DNA of 32,156 bases from a bacterium (GTDB taxonomy: Bacteria > Desulfobacterota > Binatia > HRBIN30 > CADEER01): positions 1 through 32,156 of the forward strand of contig JAUIGL010000076.1 of the NCBI GenBank assembly GCA_030430165.1. The letters run 5' to 3'. Positions 16,080 to 23,467 of the stretch are shown one piece after another (the first letter of the stretch is position 1; each line of letters opens with the position of its first letter). The notes under the pieces were generated by a model. It was not told where the DNA came from, searched no databases, and saw only the letters and a list, made by a program, of their open reading frames with translations. The position numbers and the translations under genes were made by a program.

Positions 16080-17354
16080 TCAGTGCTCCCGGGACGAACC
16101 CGCCAGCGCGAGCCGGTACGCCTGCGAAACTCCGCGAAGGGTGACGCGCCAGTCGTATCGATCCTCGACCAACTTGCGTGCTTCGCGCTGGAGCCGTGCT
16201 CGCAGCGCGGCTGAGTCGGCGAGGGCGCCGATCTGAGCGGCAATCGAATCGGGCTGATCGGCGATCAGGATCTCGCTGCCATCTCGTGCCTCGATGCCTT
16301 CGGCGCCGATCGTAGTCGACACCACCGGGGTCTCCATGGCCATCGCCTGGAGAATTTTCAGGCGGGTGCCGCCTCCCGCGCGCAGCGGGACGACCAGGGC
16401 GAGCGCGCCGGCGAGAAAGCTGCGCACGTCGGCGACCTCGCCGGTGACGCGCACTCCGGGCAGCGATGCCAGCTGGCGAACTGCTGGGGCGGGATTGCGG
16501 CCGACGATGTCGAGCTTCAGGTCGGGTACGCGGGCCCGTGCCAGCGGCAGAATCGCACTTGCCAGCCAGTGCACCGCATCGACGTTGGGCGGGTAGCTCA
16601 TCTCCCCGGTGAACACCACGCTCGGCCGCGGCGGGGTTGCGGACGACGGAAGGTAGGCTTCGGTGTCGACGCCGTTCGCGGCCAGTGTGACGGGGACTCC
16701 GGGAACGTGGCTCTCGATCCAGTCGCGTTCGGGTCGCGAGACCGCGGTGACGGCGCGGCAGCGGCGCATCAGGCCGATCTCCCAGTGTGGGAAGAGGAGC
16801 TCGTCGGCGAGGATCGCCAGCTTGCGCATGCTCCACGGGGAGACGCCCGCCTCGCGGGCGAGGCGAATCGATTCCACGTTGTGCGCCGCCAGGACCGGAG
16901 CGGCATTGCAGCCGGTGCTGACGTCGCCGAGGTAGCCGCCCATCATCGAGGACTCGAGGTGCAGGATGTCGAAGTGTTGCCGCGCGGTTACCCGTCGCAG
17001 CGCCCGGGCGAGCTCGGGGGAGCGGTGGAACCCCTGGACGATGCTCGTGCCTCGGGCGACGCCGCGGCCGATGCGGTCGATCTGCCTGTCGGCGCGGGAC
17101 GCCAGCGGAAACAGCTGGATCTCCTGGCACAGCTCGGCCGCTTCGCCAACGGCATCGGCCGGCAGCTCCGGTTCGGCGTGTCCCAACAGGGTGACCTGAC
17201 AGCTATCTCGCAGGTGGCGCAGTATGTGGAGTAGGCGGATGCAGCGCCCCTCGTGCGCAGGCCAGGCGGCGCACGGTGCCAGTACCAGGATGCGCAGTGG
17301 AGTCGATCTGTGGCCGCGGTTGGCCGGGCGCGAGATGTCGGTCGGTTGTTTCAA
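16080..17354 (-). CDS. Glycosyltransferase family 4 (exosortase/EPS-associated sugar transferase type)
   Basis: A GT4-like enzyme of about 424 residues. The N-terminal domain begins RILVLAPCAAWPAHEGRCIR, resembling the 'LAPRFPYPPDKGDRIR' opening of sugar transferases found with PEP-CTERM/exosortase loci (TIGR03087-like), and continues with the LAAHNVES and TAVSRPERDWI blocks. The donor domain holds VVFTGEMSYPPNVDAVHWL, IVGRNPAP, VRVTGEVADVRSFLAGA, and VPLRAGGGTRLKILQAMAMETPVVSTTIGAEGI. There is no good ATG near the family start. I use the TTG at 17354, which has GGGAAA upstream and leaves 103 bases to the divergent gene; the true start could be up to about 20 codons downstream. No other exosortase-locus gene is visible except the Cys-rich protein with a CTERM-like tail. 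Confidence 0.85.
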   Translation of the reverse strand: MKQPTDISRPANRGHRSTPLRILVLAPCAAWPAHEGRCIRLLHILRHLRDSCQVTLLGHAEPELPADAVGEAAELCQEIQLFPLASRADRQIDRIGRGVARGTSIVQGFHRSPELARALRRVTARQHFDILHLESSMMGGYLGDVSTGCNAAPVLAAHNVESIRLAREAGVSPWSMRKLAILADELLFPHWEIGLMRRCRAVTAVSRPERDWIESHVPGVPVTLAANGVDTEAYLPSSATPPRPSVVFTGEMSYPPNVDAVHWLASAILPLARARVPDLKLDIVGRNPAPAVRQLASLPGVRVTGEVADVRSFLAGALALVVPLRAGGGTRLKILQAMAMETPVVSTTIGAEGIEARDGSEILIADQPDSIAAQIGALADSAALRARLQREARKLVEDRYDWRVTLRGVSQAYRLALAGSSREH

Positions 17355-17457
17355 GAGGGTTTCCCGGGCGCAGAATTCGCAGCGCGAGGGACGTTTTTCA
17401 ATGCTGCGCCGGGCGACGGTTGTCGCCGCCGATGGTTCGTGAGAGGACCACCACGCA

Positions 17458-19227
17458 GTGGCGGCGGATCGAACGACGTACCGGAACTTTGCCCTGGCGG
17501 CCTGGTTGTTGGTCCTGGCCGCGTACGGGCTCGATCTGGCGAGCATGCAGCGGCATGTGTTCTGGTCGCCCGACGAGGGCGGCAAGCTGCTGCAGGCGCG
17601 CTCCATCCGCGCTCGGCGGGGGCTGAGCCGCGAGATCGTCTATCCCGGCGCCGTGCTCGACCCCGAGCTGCGCATGTACGCGGCCAAGATCGATGCGCGC
17701 AGCGCCCTGTTCCCGATCCCGCGCTCCGACGGGGGCGTCTCCTTCCATTGGCCGATCTGGTTTCCGCTGGCGAGCAAGCTGCCGCTGGCGTTGTTCGGGG
17801 TTTCCGGAATCTACCTGTTGCCGCTGCTCGCCGGGCTGTGGACAGCCGCGCTGAGCGGCCGTCTGGCTGCCGAGGTCGATCCCGTGCTCGAAGCCCCGGC
17901 GGTGTTGCTGGTCGGCCTGGCGACGCCGATCTACTTCTATAGCCTGTGCGCTTGGGAGCATACGCTGGCGACGGCCTTCGCTACCCTGAGCGCTCTCTCC
18001 TTCGTTCGCGGCGGCGGGCGACTTGCCGGGTTGCTGTGGTCTCTGCCGGCAGCGGCGGCAGCGCTGCTGCTGCGACTGGAGATGTTGGCCCTGCCGGTCG
18101 CGCTGGTCGCCGCCTGGGGTTGGCTGCGCTGGTTGCGATCGCGCGGCTCGTCCGCGGCCGCCGGCGGCGCTGTGCGGAGTCGGGTCGCGCTGGCGGCGGC
18201 GGTCGCTTTGACGGTGGCGCTGGTGGTCGCTTTCGCTCTGGTGTTGCCGGAGCGGCATCAGGCGAAGCTCGGGGCCGTGCCGACCCGCTGGGACACCATC
18301 CTCGAGTATCCGCTGGTTCTGACCGAGATCCTGATCAGCTCCTCGCGCAGCATGGGGCCGCAGCTGCCGTCGTGGTCGTGGGCGGCGCTGCTCGCTGGTG
18401 TCGCGGCTGCCTTTGCGGCGCCGCTGGCGCCGCGGCGGAGTTTGCGACTCGGGCTGACGGCGGTGTCGCTGACGGCGGTACTGTTGGCGGCCGGCGAAGC
18501 CCTGGCTCAGCCGGAGACCTACCTGTGCATGCACGGCCTGCTCTTGATCGCGCCGTTCCTGATCATTTGCCCGCTGGCGCTGCGCGGCGTGGCTCGCGCG
18601 CCGGATGCGCGTCGCTCGGCGTTGGTTGCGATAGCTTTGACCTACGCCGCGGCTGCGGTGGTGGTCGTCTCGGCGAATTCGATCGACGCCGGCGGGAGCA
18701 TCAAACAGTGGCTGGAGTGGGGGCCACGCTATCTTTTGGCGGTGTACCCACTGGCTGCGGTGGTCGCCCTGGTCGCGGCGCGCGAGCTGTGGGCAACGTC
18801 GCGCGACTCTCCGGGGCGTTGGCTCGTGGTGCCGGTGCTGCTGCTGGCGATCGCCGGCTTCTTGTTCGAGCAACGCGGCGTCGCCCAGGCGACGCGCCGT
18901 CGCGCGATGTTGGCCGAGTGGCAGCAGGCGGTGACCGGTCACGGTCCCGTGCTGACCGATATCTGGTGGCTGCCGGGAAGCTTGGCCGACTTCTATTCGC
19001 AGCAGCCGGTCCTGCTGATGCGGGCGCGAAAGTACGCGTACTACTGGCGCGGCCGCGCCCGCGCCAATGGCGTTCGCCGCTTCGCGTTCATCAGCCTGAC
19101 CCAGCCTGAGCCCGATGTTTTTCCGGGGTTCGCCCAGGCGGGAGAGATCGAGACCGTGGGGCTGGCCTATATCGCCCGCTACGAGGTGCTGGAGCGGCGC
19201 GGCCGCGGGGCTGGCGGCGAATCCTAG
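17458..19227 (+). CDS. GT-C-like integral membrane protein, unassigned family
   Basis: A 589-residue protein with roughly ten or more hydrophobic segments, starting at GTG 17458 with GAGAGGA upstream. After a first helix (AAWLLVLAAYGLDLASM) the loop reads HVFWSPDEGGKLLQARSI; this acidic 'D-E-G' pair in the first external loop is the usual catalytic feature of GT-C-fold glycosyltransferases using polyprenyl-phosphate sugars. The C-terminus has a soluble periplasmic-looking stretch (VLTDIWWLPGSLADFYSQQPV). I do not recognise a named family. It diverges from the GT4 gene across about 100 bases and is the last gene of the glycan region. A polyprenyl-phosphate-sugar-dependent transferase partnering with the GT2 gene is plausible. 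Confidence 0.7.
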   Translation: MAADRTTYRNFALAAWLLVLAAYGLDLASMQRHVFWSPDEGGKLLQARSIRARRGLSREIVYPGAVLDPELRMYAAKIDARSALFPIPRSDGGVSFHWPIWFPLASKLPLALFGVSGIYLLPLLAGLWTAALSGRLAAEVDPVLEAPAVLLVGLATPIYFYSLCAWEHTLATAFATLSALSFVRGGGRLAGLLWSLPAAAAALLLRLEMLALPVALVAAWGWLRWLRSRGSSAAAGGAVRSRVALAAAVALTVALVVAFALVLPERHQAKLGAVPTRWDTILEYPLVLTEILISSSRSMGPQLPSWSWAALLAGVAAAFAAPLAPRRSLRLGLTAVSLTAVLLAAGEALAQPETYLCMHGLLLIAPFLIICPLALRGVARAPDARRSALVAIALTYAAAAVVVVSANSIDAGGSIKQWLEWGPRYLLAVYPLAAVVALVAARELWATSRDSPGRWLVVPVLLLAIAGFLFEQRGVAQATRRRAMLAEWQQAVTGHGPVLTDIWWLPGSLADFYSQQPVLLMRARKYAYYWRGRARANGVRRFAFISLTQPEPDVFPGFAQAGEIETVGLAYIARYEVLERRGRGAGGES

Positions 19228-19277
19228 CAACCCGGCTGCCGCATTGGTCGGCACCGCAAGGGCTCGATTATACGGAG

Positions 19278-19306
19278 TCTTCAATGGAGGGTCACGGCGC
19301 CGTAAC
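19278..19306. promoter_or_regulatory. Direct-repeat half-sites with 11-bp period (PHO-box-like, array 1)
   Basis: Pentamers TTCAA (19280), GTCAC (19291) and GTAAC (19302) start exactly 11 bases apart. The heptamers around the last two (GGGTCAC and CCGTAAC) each match CTGTCAT, the E. coli PHO-box half-site, at 4 of 7 positions. Eleven-base spacing of direct repeats is how PhoB and other OmpR-family regulators bind. The array lies about 250 bases upstream of the PhoR-like gene. With only two reasonable half-sites this array is the weakest of the three. Confidence 0.35.
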
Positions 19307-19321
19307 AGCGGGGCGATAAGT

Positions 19322-19405
19322 TCTCCCAGGCGAAGGCAACCTGGAGACCCCCTTTACCTTCTGGTTGCTCGTCGCATGGGGGGAGTCCGGCGCAGGGCTC
19401 CCCCC
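19322..19405. other. Two hairpins in the long leader before the PhoR-like gene
   Basis: TCTCCCAGG (19322-19330) pairs with CCTGGAGA (19340-19347) with one bulged base. GGGGGGAG (19378-19385) pairs perfectly with CTCCCCCC (19398-19405) around a 12-base loop. The second is strong enough to terminate transcription of the upstream membrane-protein gene but lacks a T-run (it is followed by GCACCATC). I do not recognise any known riboswitch family; the motifs of fluoride, TPP, cobalamin and c-di-GMP classes are absent by eye. Confidence 0.45.
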
Positions 19406-19436
19406 GCACCATCAAACCCGTACCTCGGCGACTTGC

Positions 19437-19476
19437 TTGTCACGGAGTCTTAATCGCCGTGTGATCGGCCCGACAT
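19437..19476. promoter_or_regulatory. Four half-sites with 11-bp period (PHO-box-like, array 2)
   Basis: Heptamers at exact 11-base steps are TTGTCAC (19437), TCTTAAT (19448), GTGTGAT (19459) and CCGACAT (19470). Against the E. coli PHO half-site CTGTCAT they match at 5, 3, 5 and 5 of 7 positions. Two tandem PHO boxes with 4-base spacers are therefore conceivable, about 80 bases upstream of the PhoR-like gene. Orientation and spacing fit a PhoB-family response regulator. This is pattern matching only; no regulator gene is in the window. Confidence 0.5.
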
Positions 19477-19504
19477 TTAACGGAAGTACGCTCGTACTGT
19501 CGGG
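19469..19504. other. Two-tier stem-loop just upstream of the PhoR-like gene
   Basis: CCCGACA (19469-19475) is perfectly complementary to TGTCGGG (19498-19504). Nested inside is AGTAC-GCTC-GTACT (19485-19498), a 5-bp stem with a tetraloop. The outer left arm coincides with the last PHO-like half-site. The structure may be an RNA leader element or simply an operator; it is about 50 bases from the start codon and no T-run follows. Confidence 0.45.
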
Positions 19505-19557
19505 ATACGGGCCCGCTGGGCCGCGTCTTCGGCAGAGGGAGTGTGGTGGGTCGTACG

Positions 19558-20562
19558 ATGGATGAAGGTTTGATCGTCATTGGTGCGGACGGATCCGTAC
19601 TCGCATTCGACCTCGGCGCAGAGCGTCTGCTCGGGCTCGCCCAGGGCGACATGAGGGTCGGATCGTCGCTGTCCCCGCTGGTCGGAGAGGAAGTCGTGGC
19701 GAGGCTGCTGGCGGCCGCGCCGGCTAGATGTGGGGGCGAGGCGGCCGACAGTTGCGAGGTGGAGCTCGAAGCTGGAGATCGGCGCCTGACGGCGCTGGTC
19801 ACTCGGCTTTCCGAGCAGGCAGGTGCGACTGCATCGGTCCTCGTGCGGATACGAGCCTTTGGCGCTGCCGGCGTCGGACGCGACCTCGCGGCGCGTTTGT
19901 CGCGCGAGATGCGGGCGCCGCTGGCGGCAATCCGGGGTTGCTCGGAGACTCTGCTCGGCGGCGCGATCGAAGAGTCGGATCGGACGCGGCGCTTTCTCGA
20001 GATGATGGAGCACAACGCGGATCAGCTCGAGCTTCTCGCCGAGGATCTCAGCGCCTACGCCCAGGTGGAGCACGGCTGGGTCCGCGAGAACCGGCGCGCG
20101 GTCGACGTGTGCCCGATTTTGGGGTCGACGGCACGCTCGCAGGCGAGCAGCGTGATTCGCCGCGGGGTCGCGGTGCATGCAGTGCCGAACGATCGAAGAG
20201 TGGTGGTTGCCGCGGTTCCACAGCTGTTCGAACGCTCTTTCCGCGGAGTGGTCGCCGAGGTGGTACGGGTTGCCCGGCGCGGCGAAGAGATTCTTTGTGC
20301 TGCCCGTTGCACGCGCGCGGAGCAGGCACCGGCGAGGGTCGCCGAAATCGTGGTCGAGCGCGATCCGCAGCCCGCAGCCGGCCAAGACGCGCCGCGCGAA
20401 GTGGACATGTCGGCGGCATCGCTGCGCATGGACACGATCCGTGAGGTGGTTCGCGTCCACGGCGGGTGGATGCGCGCCAGCGGCGCGCAGGGCCAGATCA
20501 ACTCGGTCCGCATCTTCTGGCCTCTTTGGGGAGTCGATTCACCCGAGCCCGGGCTAGCCTGA
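19558..20562 (+). CDS. PhoR-like PAS/HisKA protein, degenerate histidine kinase (pseudokinase)
   Basis: A 334-residue soluble protein. Its N-terminus, MDEGLIVIGADGSVLAFDLGAERLLGL, is a PAS domain like that of PhoR/WalK kinases. The dimerisation domain follows, LSREMRAPLAAIRGCSETLLGGAIEESDRTRRFLEMM; in canonical kinases this reads S-H-E-L-R-T-P-L, so the phospho-accepting His is replaced by Arg116. The C-terminal part keeps the outline of an ATPase domain (TIREVVRVHGGWM corresponds to '(A)IVK-IVELHGG'), but the N box, the D-x-G-x-G box and the GLGL box are not recognisable. It should neither autophosphorylate nor bind ATP normally. GTGs at 19543 and 19546 would add a few residues; I prefer ATG 19558, with GGTGGG seven bases upstream. 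No membrane helix is present. It lies upstream of, and in the same direction as, the TonB operon. Confidence 0.8.
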   Translation: MDEGLIVIGADGSVLAFDLGAERLLGLAQGDMRVGSSLSPLVGEEVVARLLAAAPARCGGEAADSCEVELEAGDRRLTALVTRLSEQAGATASVLVRIRAFGAAGVGRDLAARLSREMRAPLAAIRGCSETLLGGAIEESDRTRRFLEMMEHNADQLELLAEDLSAYAQVEHGWVRENRRAVDVCPILGSTARSQASSVIRRGVAVHAVPNDRRVVVAAVPQLFERSFRGVVAEVVRVARRGEEILCAARCTRAEQAPARVAEIVVERDPQPAAGQDAPREVDMSAASLRMDTIREVVRVHGGWMRASGAQGQINSVRIFWPLWGVDSPEPGLA

Positions 20563-20571
20563 GATCGGCCA

Positions 20572-20610
20572 ATGTTACGAGAGCGTTACAGCCGTTAAAT
20601 CCCCGTTACC
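20572..20610. promoter_or_regulatory. Paired GTTAC direct repeats with 11-bp period upstream of the TonB operon (array 3)
   Basis: GTTAC at 20574 and 20585 are 11 bases apart; GTTAA at 20594 and GTTAC at 20605 are again 11 apart, the pairs being separated by 9. The heptamer/tetramer reading is TGTTACG-AGAG-CGTTACA, two bases, CGTTAAA-TCCC-CGTTACC: two adjacent 7-4-7 boxes, the layout of PHO boxes and other OmpR-family operators. It begins 11 bases after the pseudokinase stop and lies about 180 bases upstream of the DUF3450 start. The regulator is not identified. Confidence 0.6.
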
Positions 20611-20788
20611 TCTATCGACTTGGCGATATCCATCGGACAGGTACGTGTCAGAGGCCAAGCGACGAAGAGGCAGAACGCCGCCAACGTTCCACCGCAACTT
20701 GAAGCAGACCGAAGTTGGCGGGCCGCCGCCAAACCGCGCACCGAGAGCGATGCGGTAGGCGGGCAGAGGTCGAAGAAGAGGGAGTGTC

Positions 20789-21562
20789 GTGCGACTCACA
20801 CAGTTTCCCGGAGCGACGGTTCTGTTCGTAATTTGCACCCTCGCGCCCATCGGCGCGTCGGCTGCTCGTCTCGAACAGGCGCTGGAAGAGAGCGACGCCG
20901 GTAACCGCGCCGCGGTCGACGCGCAGAAGCAGATCGAAGAGGTCAGCGACCAGGCGGACCGGTTGTTCACCGAGTATCGCCGCACGCTGCAAGAGATCGA
21001 ATCGCTGCGCCTCTACAATGATCAGCTGGAGGAGGTCATCGCCTCGCAGCAGGTCGAGAGAGAGGGCCTGGAAGAGCAGATTCGCGACATCGACGTGGTC
21101 GAGCGCCGGCTCGGGCCGCTGATGGCGCGCATGATCGATGTGCTGGGGCGCTTCGTCGAGCTCGACATTCCGTTCCTGCCGAAGGAACGCAGCAAGCGAA
21201 TGGCGGAGTTGCGCGAGCTGATGAAGCGTTCGGACGTGAGCTTGTCCGAGAAGTACCGCCGCCTCATGGAAGCCTATCAGGTCGAGAACGAGTACGGCCG
21301 GACGATCGAAACCTACAAGGGCACCCTCGACGCACACGGTGCGAGCCGCACCGTCGATTTCCTTCGCGTCGGGCGAGTCGCCCTGCTGTACCAGACCGCC
21401 GATCTCGCCGAGGCGGGACGCTGGGATCCGGAATCCGGGTCGTGGGTCATCCTCGGCGACGAGTTCCGCAGGCCGATCCAGGATGGAATCCGCATGGCCA
21501 ACAAACGGACGGCGCCGGATCTGATCAAGATTCCCGTCCCCAATCCGGAGGCTGCACGATGA
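20789..21562 (+). CDS. DUF3450 family periplasmic protein, TonB-system accessory
   Basis: A 257-residue protein with a signal peptide (MRLTQFPGATVLFVICT, cleavage probably after GASA near residue 25), starting at GTG 20789 with AGGGAG five bases upstream. Residues about 27-115 form a long coiled coil rich in Glu, Gln and Leu. The central LGPLMARMIDVLGRFVELDIPFLPKER and LSEKYRRLMEAYQVENEYGRTIE blocks are characteristic of DUF3450, a family encoded first in operons with MotA/TolQ/ExbB-type proteins. It is presumed to sit in the periplasm and link or regulate the proton-channel complex; the molecular role is not established. Its TGA overlaps the next ATG (ATGA), so it is co-translated with the proton-channel gene. 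Confidence 0.9.
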   Translation: MRLTQFPGATVLFVICTLAPIGASAARLEQALEESDAGNRAAVDAQKQIEEVSDQADRLFTEYRRTLQEIESLRLYNDQLEEVIASQQVEREGLEEQIRDIDVVERRLGPLMARMIDVLGRFVELDIPFLPKERSKRMAELRELMKRSDVSLSEKYRRLMEAYQVENEYGRTIETYKGTLDAHGASRTVDFLRVGRVALLYQTADLAEAGRWDPESGSWVILGDEFRRPIQDGIRMANKRTAPDLIKIPVPNPEAAR

Positions 21563-22947
21563 GCGCCACCACCTTTCCGCGGATGGTTCTGGGAGCGCTT
21601 CTCCTGGCTCCTGTCGCGGCCTCGGCGCTCGACCCCTCCGCGGCGTCGAGTGTGGACGATCTCCTGGAGCAGGTGCGCTCGGTCAACGAAGAAGAGAGCG
21701 CCGAGAACAAGAAGCGCCTGGAGCAGTTCCGCCAGGAGGTCGACAAACAGTCGGAGCTGCTCGAGCGGGCGAAGGCGACGCTTGCCGCCGAGGAGGCCAG
21801 GGCGGACGAGCTCAAAGCGCTCTTCGACGAAGGCGAGAAGGTCATACCGGAGCTGACCCAGAAGCTCGCCGACCGCGAGGGCACGCTCGGCGAGGTGTTC
21901 GGCGTCGTGCGCCAGGTCGCCGGCGACACCCAGGGGCAGTTCAAGAACTCGATCATCGAGGTCCAGTTCCCGGGCCGCGTCGGCTTCCTCGAAGAGGTCA
22001 ATCAGAGCCGGACCAATCCAAAGATGGAGCAGTTGGAGAAGCTCTGGTTCATGCTCCAACAGCAGATGACCGAGCAGGGCAAGGTCGTGCGCTTCCCGGC
22101 GACCGTGGTTACCGCGGGCGGCGAGGAGCAGGAACAAACGGTCACCCGGGTCGGTCCCTTCAACGCCGTTTCCGAAGGCAAGTACCTGCGCTATATCGCC
22201 GAGACCGGCAAGCTGGTGGAGCTGGCGCGCCAACCGGCGTCGCGCCATGTCGCGACGATCGCCTCGCTCGAGGCGGGCGACGGCGAGGCCGGCTTCGCCG
22301 TCGATCCGTCGAGCGGCTCGATCCTTTCGAAGCTCATCCAGGCGCCGAGCCTCACCGAGCGCGTCGAGCAGGGTGGCGCGGTCGGTTACGTCATCATCGT
22401 CCTCGGTATTCTCGGTGTTCTGATGGCTCTGTACCGCCTGGCCTATCTCGGTGTCGTCGGCACCAAGATCCGGCGCCAGGTCGGACGACAACAGCCGGAC
22501 GAAGGCAACCCATTGGGGCGGATTCTTTCCGTCTACGACGACAACAAGCGCTCCGACACCGAGACGCTCGAGCTCAAGCTCGAGGAGGCGATCATCAAGG
22601 AGACCGCGCCGCTCGAACGCGGCGAGTCGATGATCAAGGTGCTTTCGGTGGTTGCGCCTCTGCTCGGTTTGCTCGGCACCGTGACCGGGATGATCCAGAC
22701 CTTCCAGGCGATCACTCTGTTCGGTACCGGAGATCCCAAGCTGATGGCCGGCGGAATCTCGATGGCACTGGTGACCACCGTGCTCGGCTTGTGCGCCGCC
22801 ATTCCCCTGACCCTGCTGCACAGCTGGGTCAGCTCGTACAGCACTTCTCTGGTTCAGATTCTCGAGGAGCAGAGCGCCGGGTTGATCGCCGAGCACGCCG
22901 AGGAGGGTAACCCGGGGCCGGAGCTGCGTCGTGTGGCGATGGGCTGA
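21559..22947 (+). CDS. MotA/TolQ/ExbB proton-channel family protein with periplasmic coiled coil
   Basis: A 462-residue inner-membrane protein. It begins with a signal peptide (VLGALLLAPVAASA, about residues 9-22), followed by a coiled coil (about 30-110) and a periplasmic region to about 270. The channel-forming part has helix 1 from about residue 275 (AVGYVIIVLGILGVLMALYR), then a cytoplasmic loop, helix 2 with APLLGLLGTVTGMIQTF (from about 366) and helix 3 with LVTTVLGLCAAIPLTLLHSW (about 404-425), which are the conserved MotA/TolQ/ExbB helices. Twice the size of standard ExbB (about 240 residues) because of the periplasmic extension, which is normal for the DUF3450-linked version. It should form, with the next ExbB and ExbD, a proton-driven motor acting on TonB. 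Confidence 0.92.
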   Translation: MSATTFPRMVLGALLLAPVAASALDPSAASSVDDLLEQVRSVNEEESAENKKRLEQFRQEVDKQSELLERAKATLAAEEARADELKALFDEGEKVIPELTQKLADREGTLGEVFGVVRQVAGDTQGQFKNSIIEVQFPGRVGFLEEVNQSRTNPKMEQLEKLWFMLQQQMTEQGKVVRFPATVVTAGGEEQEQTVTRVGPFNAVSEGKYLRYIAETGKLVELARQPASRHVATIASLEAGDGEAGFAVDPSSGSILSKLIQAPSLTERVEQGGAVGYVIIVLGILGVLMALYRLAYLGVVGTKIRRQVGRQQPDEGNPLGRILSVYDDNKRSDTETLELKLEEAIIKETAPLERGESMIKVLSVVAPLLGLLGTVTGMIQTFQAITLFGTGDPKLMAGGISMALVTTVLGLCAAIPLTLLHSWVSSYSTSLVQILEEQSAGLIAEHAEEGNPGPELRRVAMG

Positions 22948-23467
22948 AATCTACGGCGCCAACCGGGACTTCGTCGAGACCGGCGGCCCCGTGCTGCTGG
23001 TGATTCTCGCCGTCGTCTTCGTCATGTGGACGCTGATCCTCGAGCGCTACTGGTATCTGCGCACGGCGCACCGCGCGGCGGTTCGCGACCTGGTCGGCAG
23101 GTGGGAGTCGCGTGACGACCAAACCTCCTGGTATGCGGCGCAAGTGCGGCGCGCCGGGATCTCACGTGTGGTGATGGCGCTGCGGCGCAACGTGCCGATG
23201 ATCAAGACACTGGTCGCGCTGTGCCCGCTGCTGGGTTTGCTCGGCACGGTTACCGGGATGATCGAGGTCTTCGAAGTGATGGCGGTGTCCGGCAGCGGCA
23301 ACACTCGGGCGATGGCTTCCGGGGTGTCGCGGGCGACGATTCCGACGATGGCGGGAATGGTGGCGGCGATCTCCGGCTTCATCTTCGGCTACCGACTCGA
23401 GCTGCGAGCCGACACCGAAGAGGACCGCCTGGCAGGGTATCTGACCGGGCCGAGTGAGACGATATGA
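22931..23467 (+). CDS. exbB: ExbB-like proton-channel protein
   Basis: A 178-residue ExbB/TolQ-family protein translated from a GTG at 22931 inside the end of the previous gene (17-base overlap), which fits translational coupling. Helix 1 is TGGPVLLVILAVVFVMWTLIL (about residues 18-38), helix 2 lies in TLVALCPLLGLLGTVTGMIEVFEVM (about 93-117) and helix 3 in ATIPTMAGMVAAISGFIFGY (about 135-155). The GLLGTVTGMI motif is shared with the larger upstream paralogue. It lacks any periplasmic domain, unlike its partner. The pair probably forms a hetero-oligomeric channel, or one of the two replaces the other in different states. Confidence 0.92.
   Translation: MWRWAEIYGANRDFVETGGPVLLVILAVVFVMWTLILERYWYLRTAHRAAVRDLVGRWESRDDQTSWYAAQVRRAGISRVVMALRRNVPMIKTLVALCPLLGLLGTVTGMIEVFEVMAVSGSGNTRAMASGVSRATIPTMAGMVAAISGFIFGYRLELRADTEEDRLAGYLTGPSETI

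Noticed and set aside
17398..19284. Long minus-strand open frame opposite the GT-C-like gene
   Set aside because: The Gln/Arg-rich, low-complexity translation is a shadow; the plus-strand frame has clear membrane helices and a ribosome site.
19378..19405. Strong GC hairpin as a rho-independent terminator of the GT-C-like gene
   Set aside because: No T-run follows the stem and it lies 150 bases after the stop; kept only as a hairpin.
19228..19557. Known riboswitch in the spacer before the pseudokinase
   Set aside because: No conserved core motif of any class I know was found by eye.
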